From the NCBI GenBank assembly GCA_026706225.1, contig JAPOZE010000110.1, positions 1 to 6,814 of the forward strand: 6,814 bases of DNA. Reading direction: 5' to 3'. The position numbers and the translations under genes are program-made. The first letter of the stretch is position 1. Each line of letters begins with the position of its first letter. This document shows, one piece after another, positions 5,312 through 6,814 of the stretch. The DNA is from Acidobacteriota bacterium (GTDB lineage: Bacteria; Acidobacteriota; Terriglobia; Versatilivoradales; Versatilivoraceae). The notes beneath the pieces were generated by a model that worked only from the letters and a program-made list of their open reading frames with translations, was not told the origin of the DNA and searched no databases.

Positions 5312-6529
5312 ATGAGAAAACTGAAAGGCTTTTTGGTCGCGATTGTCATCCTTGTCGGCTCCGGCGCCGTGGCGTATTACCTGGTGTCGCTGGCGCCGGA
5401 ACCGGAACGCAGCCAGCCACCTCCCCAAATCCCCTTTGCGCAGACAGCCAGGGTCGTGGCCGGTTCCGGGGCCATCCCCGTTTACGGCGCCGGAACGGTG
5501 CGGGCCAGCGCCGAGATCGACATTGCGCCGCTGGTCAGCGGAAGGGTGGTCTGGATGAATCCGGCCTTCCAGAGCGGCGGACGCATCCGGGCGGGCCAGG
5601 CGATCTTCCGCATCGACAAGGAAGACTACCGGCACCGCCTGAGCCAGGTGGAGGCCGAACTCGAATCTCGCCGGATCGCCCTCTTCGTGGCCAAGGAAGA
5701 AGCCTCATTCGCCCGCACCGAATTCGAGCAGTACTCCCGCCAGCAGCAGGAAGCGGGAGCTCCCGCGGGGGAGCCGGGGCCCCTGGCTCTGCGGGAACCC
5801 CAGATAAAGGCGGCTCAAGCGGCCATGGACCGCGTGGAATCCCAGTTGGCCGATGCCAGGCTGGCCCTGTCCCGTACTGAGGTACGAGCCCCCTTTAGCG
5901 GCTACGTTCGCCGCGAGTCGTTGGATGTGGGGCAGTTTGTCACCGCCGGCCAACCTGTGGGGCGTTTGTTCGCTTCCGACGCGGTCGAGGTGGTGGTGCC
6001 CCTGTCCGACGCCAACGCGGGCTTGATTCCAGGTCTCTGGAAACTGCGGGCGGGGGACTCCAGGCGGCGGGTGGCTGCCCGAGCGATCGCCAGATACGGC
6101 GACAAGAGCTACGCTTGGGACGGTTACGTCGACCGGGCCGAGGTCTTCATCGACCGGCAGACCCGAACCATCGACTCAATCCTGCGGGTGCCCAATCCCT
6201 TTTCCGGGGGGGCTCCGGTGGAGGGGACCGATGAATCCGGAAGCGCACCCCCGCTGCTGGTCGGCAAGTTCGTAGAGGTAGAAATCGAAGGACTCGCTCC
6301 GGAGAGCTACTTCCGGGTACCGCGGCCGGCGCTGCACCCCGGAAACGAGGTTTGGACGGTCAGTGAAGACAAGCGGGTGCACGTCGTCCCGGTGCGCGTC
6401 CTGCAGCGCGTCAACGATGAGGCATTTGTCACCGGCCCTCTGGAAGACGGGCAGTGGGTCATCACCGGCGGCATTCAACATGTCAGCGAAGGCATGGTTG
6501 TGCAGACCGGGGACGGCGTGGCGCCGTGA
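5312..6529 (+). CDS. RND/HlyD-family periplasmic adaptor (membrane fusion protein)
   Basis: A 405-aa adaptor that would link an inner-membrane pump to an outer-membrane channel. Residues 1-26 give a basic start (MRKLKG) and one membrane anchor (FLVAIVILVGSGAVAYYLV); no lipobox Cys is present. The split lipoyl-like domain is PVYGAGTVRASAEIDIAPLV to AIFRIDKEDY (about 56-106) plus TEVRAPFSGYVRRESLDVGQ to GRLF (189-220). Between them, residues 107-186 are a helical hairpin broken by a Gly/Pro stretch (AGAPAGEPGP) at the tip. The beta-barrel covers about 224-330, with PLLVGKFVEVEI, and the membrane-proximal domain about 335-401. ATG 5312 is chosen over upstream starts because it gives a clean N-terminal anchor and avoids overlapping the Rieske gene; GAGTGGA upstream is only a weak ribosome site. 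It lies 40 bases after the oxygenase gene. No permease gene follows in the window, which is unusual. The efflux substrate is unknown. Confidence 0.9.
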   Translation: MRKLKGFLVAIVILVGSGAVAYYLVSLAPEPERSQPPPQIPFAQTARVVAGSGAIPVYGAGTVRASAEIDIAPLVSGRVVWMNPAFQSGGRIRAGQAIFRIDKEDYRHRLSQVEAELESRRIALFVAKEEASFARTEFEQYSRQQQEAGAPAGEPGPLALREPQIKAAQAAMDRVESQLADARLALSRTEVRAPFSGYVRRESLDVGQFVTAGQPVGRLFASDAVEVVVPLSDANAGLIPGLWKLRAGDSRRRVAARAIARYGDKSYAWDGYVDRAEVFIDRQTRTIDSILRVPNPFSGGAPVEGTDESGSAPPLLVGKFVEVEIEGLAPESYFRVPRPALHPGNEVWTVSEDKRVHVVPVRVLQRVNDEAFVTGPLEDGQWVITGGIQHVSEGMVVQTGDGVAP

Positions 6530-6666
6530 GTCGGGTCCAAAAGCAGTATGCCGAAATGCGACTGTTCAGCCGTTTGTTGAATTCCCAGTTTCTCGATGCC
6601 CGGCGCTTGTGGGACAGGGGCGAAGACATCTGTGTCTCGAATCTTGATGTTCGGTGCGTCCAATGA
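6526..6666 (+). CDS. Doubtful 46-aa ORF overlapping the adaptor stop (GTGA)
   Basis: GTG at 6526-6528 overlaps the adaptor's TGA in GTGA, the classic coupling arrangement, and reads 46 codons (SRVQKQYAEMRLFSRLLNSQ, ending NLDVRCVQ). The overlap is where a permease gene would usually begin. The product is far too short for one, has no hydrophobic segment and matches nothing I recognise. It could be a chance ORF or the remnant of a lost downstream gene. The 54 bases after it hold only an imperfect hairpin (6675-6699) and the next gene's ribosome site. Confidence 0.2.
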   Translation: MSRVQKQYAEMRLFSRLLNSQFLDARRLWDRGEDICVSNLDVRCVQ

Positions 6667-6720
6667 CCGGATTTCGGCAAGCGCACCGGCCTTGCGCCGT
6701 CCGATCCGCATAGGAAAATC

Positions 6721-6814
6721 ATGAACACGGCCGCGCAATCCCCCATACGCCTCGCCGAGGAGTTGGTCCTCCTGATGCTCAATGAGCAGAGCGGCTACCT
6801 GGAGATGGTTCCCG
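6721..6814 (+). CDS. GPP34-family protein, N-terminus only (runs off right edge)
   Basis: ATG at 6721 is preceded by AGGA (6712-6715) five bases away, a good ribosome site. The 31 visible residues start MNTAAQSPIRLAEELVLLML and continue NEQSGYLEMVP. The pattern L-x-E-E-L-x-L-L-x-L followed by an acidic/Gly turn is the first helix of the GPP34 domain. That family includes eukaryotic GOLPH3/Vps74, which binds phosphatidylinositol 4-phosphate, and many bacterial relatives of unknown role. About 200 residues would be expected in full. With only the first helix visible the call rests on one motif. It is co-directional with the adaptor gene 190 bases upstream and may or may not be in the same transcript. 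Confidence 0.6.
   Translation, partial: MNTAAQSPIRLAEELVLLMLNEQSGYLEMVP

Noticed and set aside
5302..5880. 192-aa plus-strand ORF inside the adaptor gene
   Set aside because: It is a shadow frame of the adaptor with no motif of its own.
6675..6699. Imperfect hairpin CGGCAAG/CTTGCGCCG before the GPP34 gene
   Set aside because: It has a two-base bulge and a nine-base loop and no T-run, so it is not a terminator. No riboswitch features were seen.

Overview
The window is a high-GC stretch (about 60% by eye). It probably comes from a Gram-negative, likely uncultivated bacterium: it encodes an RND-type periplasmic adaptor and a very large secreted fibronectin-III/cadherin-type surface protein. 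The style of that surface protein, and the 'CACGAATGGA'-type decamer repeat at its start, are what one sees in Acidobacteriota and similar environmental lineages. This placement is inference and no marker gene is present.

Layout. (1) Bases 1-2373, minus strand: a secreted multidomain surface protein gene, cut by the left window edge and broken by three reading-frame changes (near 1760, near 1342 and near 1045-1066). In order it shows a signal peptide, a Ca-binding DxDxDG region, a truncated GLUG-like start, a SwmB-like tail, a cadherin-like domain and three fibronectin III domains. (2) 2374-3242: no gene I can defend. The gene's GTG start lies inside a three-copy decamer repeat at 2351-2380. 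(3) 3243-3611, minus: an intact small GIY-YIG nuclease-fold protein. (4) 3612-4055: gene-free divergent spacer with an AT-rich patch at about 3735-3820. (5) 4056-6814, plus strand: a candidate sigma-70-like promoter, a possible 30-codon leader ORF ending on the start of the next gene, a Rieske non-heme iron oxygenase (4192-5271), a membrane-anchored RND/HlyD-family adaptor (5312-6529), a doubtful 46-aa ORF, and the first 31 codons of a GPP34-family protein (6721 to the right edge).

How they may work together. The Rieske oxygenase and adaptor are co-directional with a 40-base gap, so co-expression is plausible, although a small hairpin plus T-run sits between them. The oxygenase has the KshA/DAF-36/SdmA-like look of enzymes acting on steroids or other polycyclic lipids, and adaptors of this class serve export pumps. 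GPP34 relatives in eukaryotes bind membrane lipids. A lipid modification and export function is therefore a fair hypothesis, but no electron-transfer reductase or RND permease is visible here, and the substrate is unknown.
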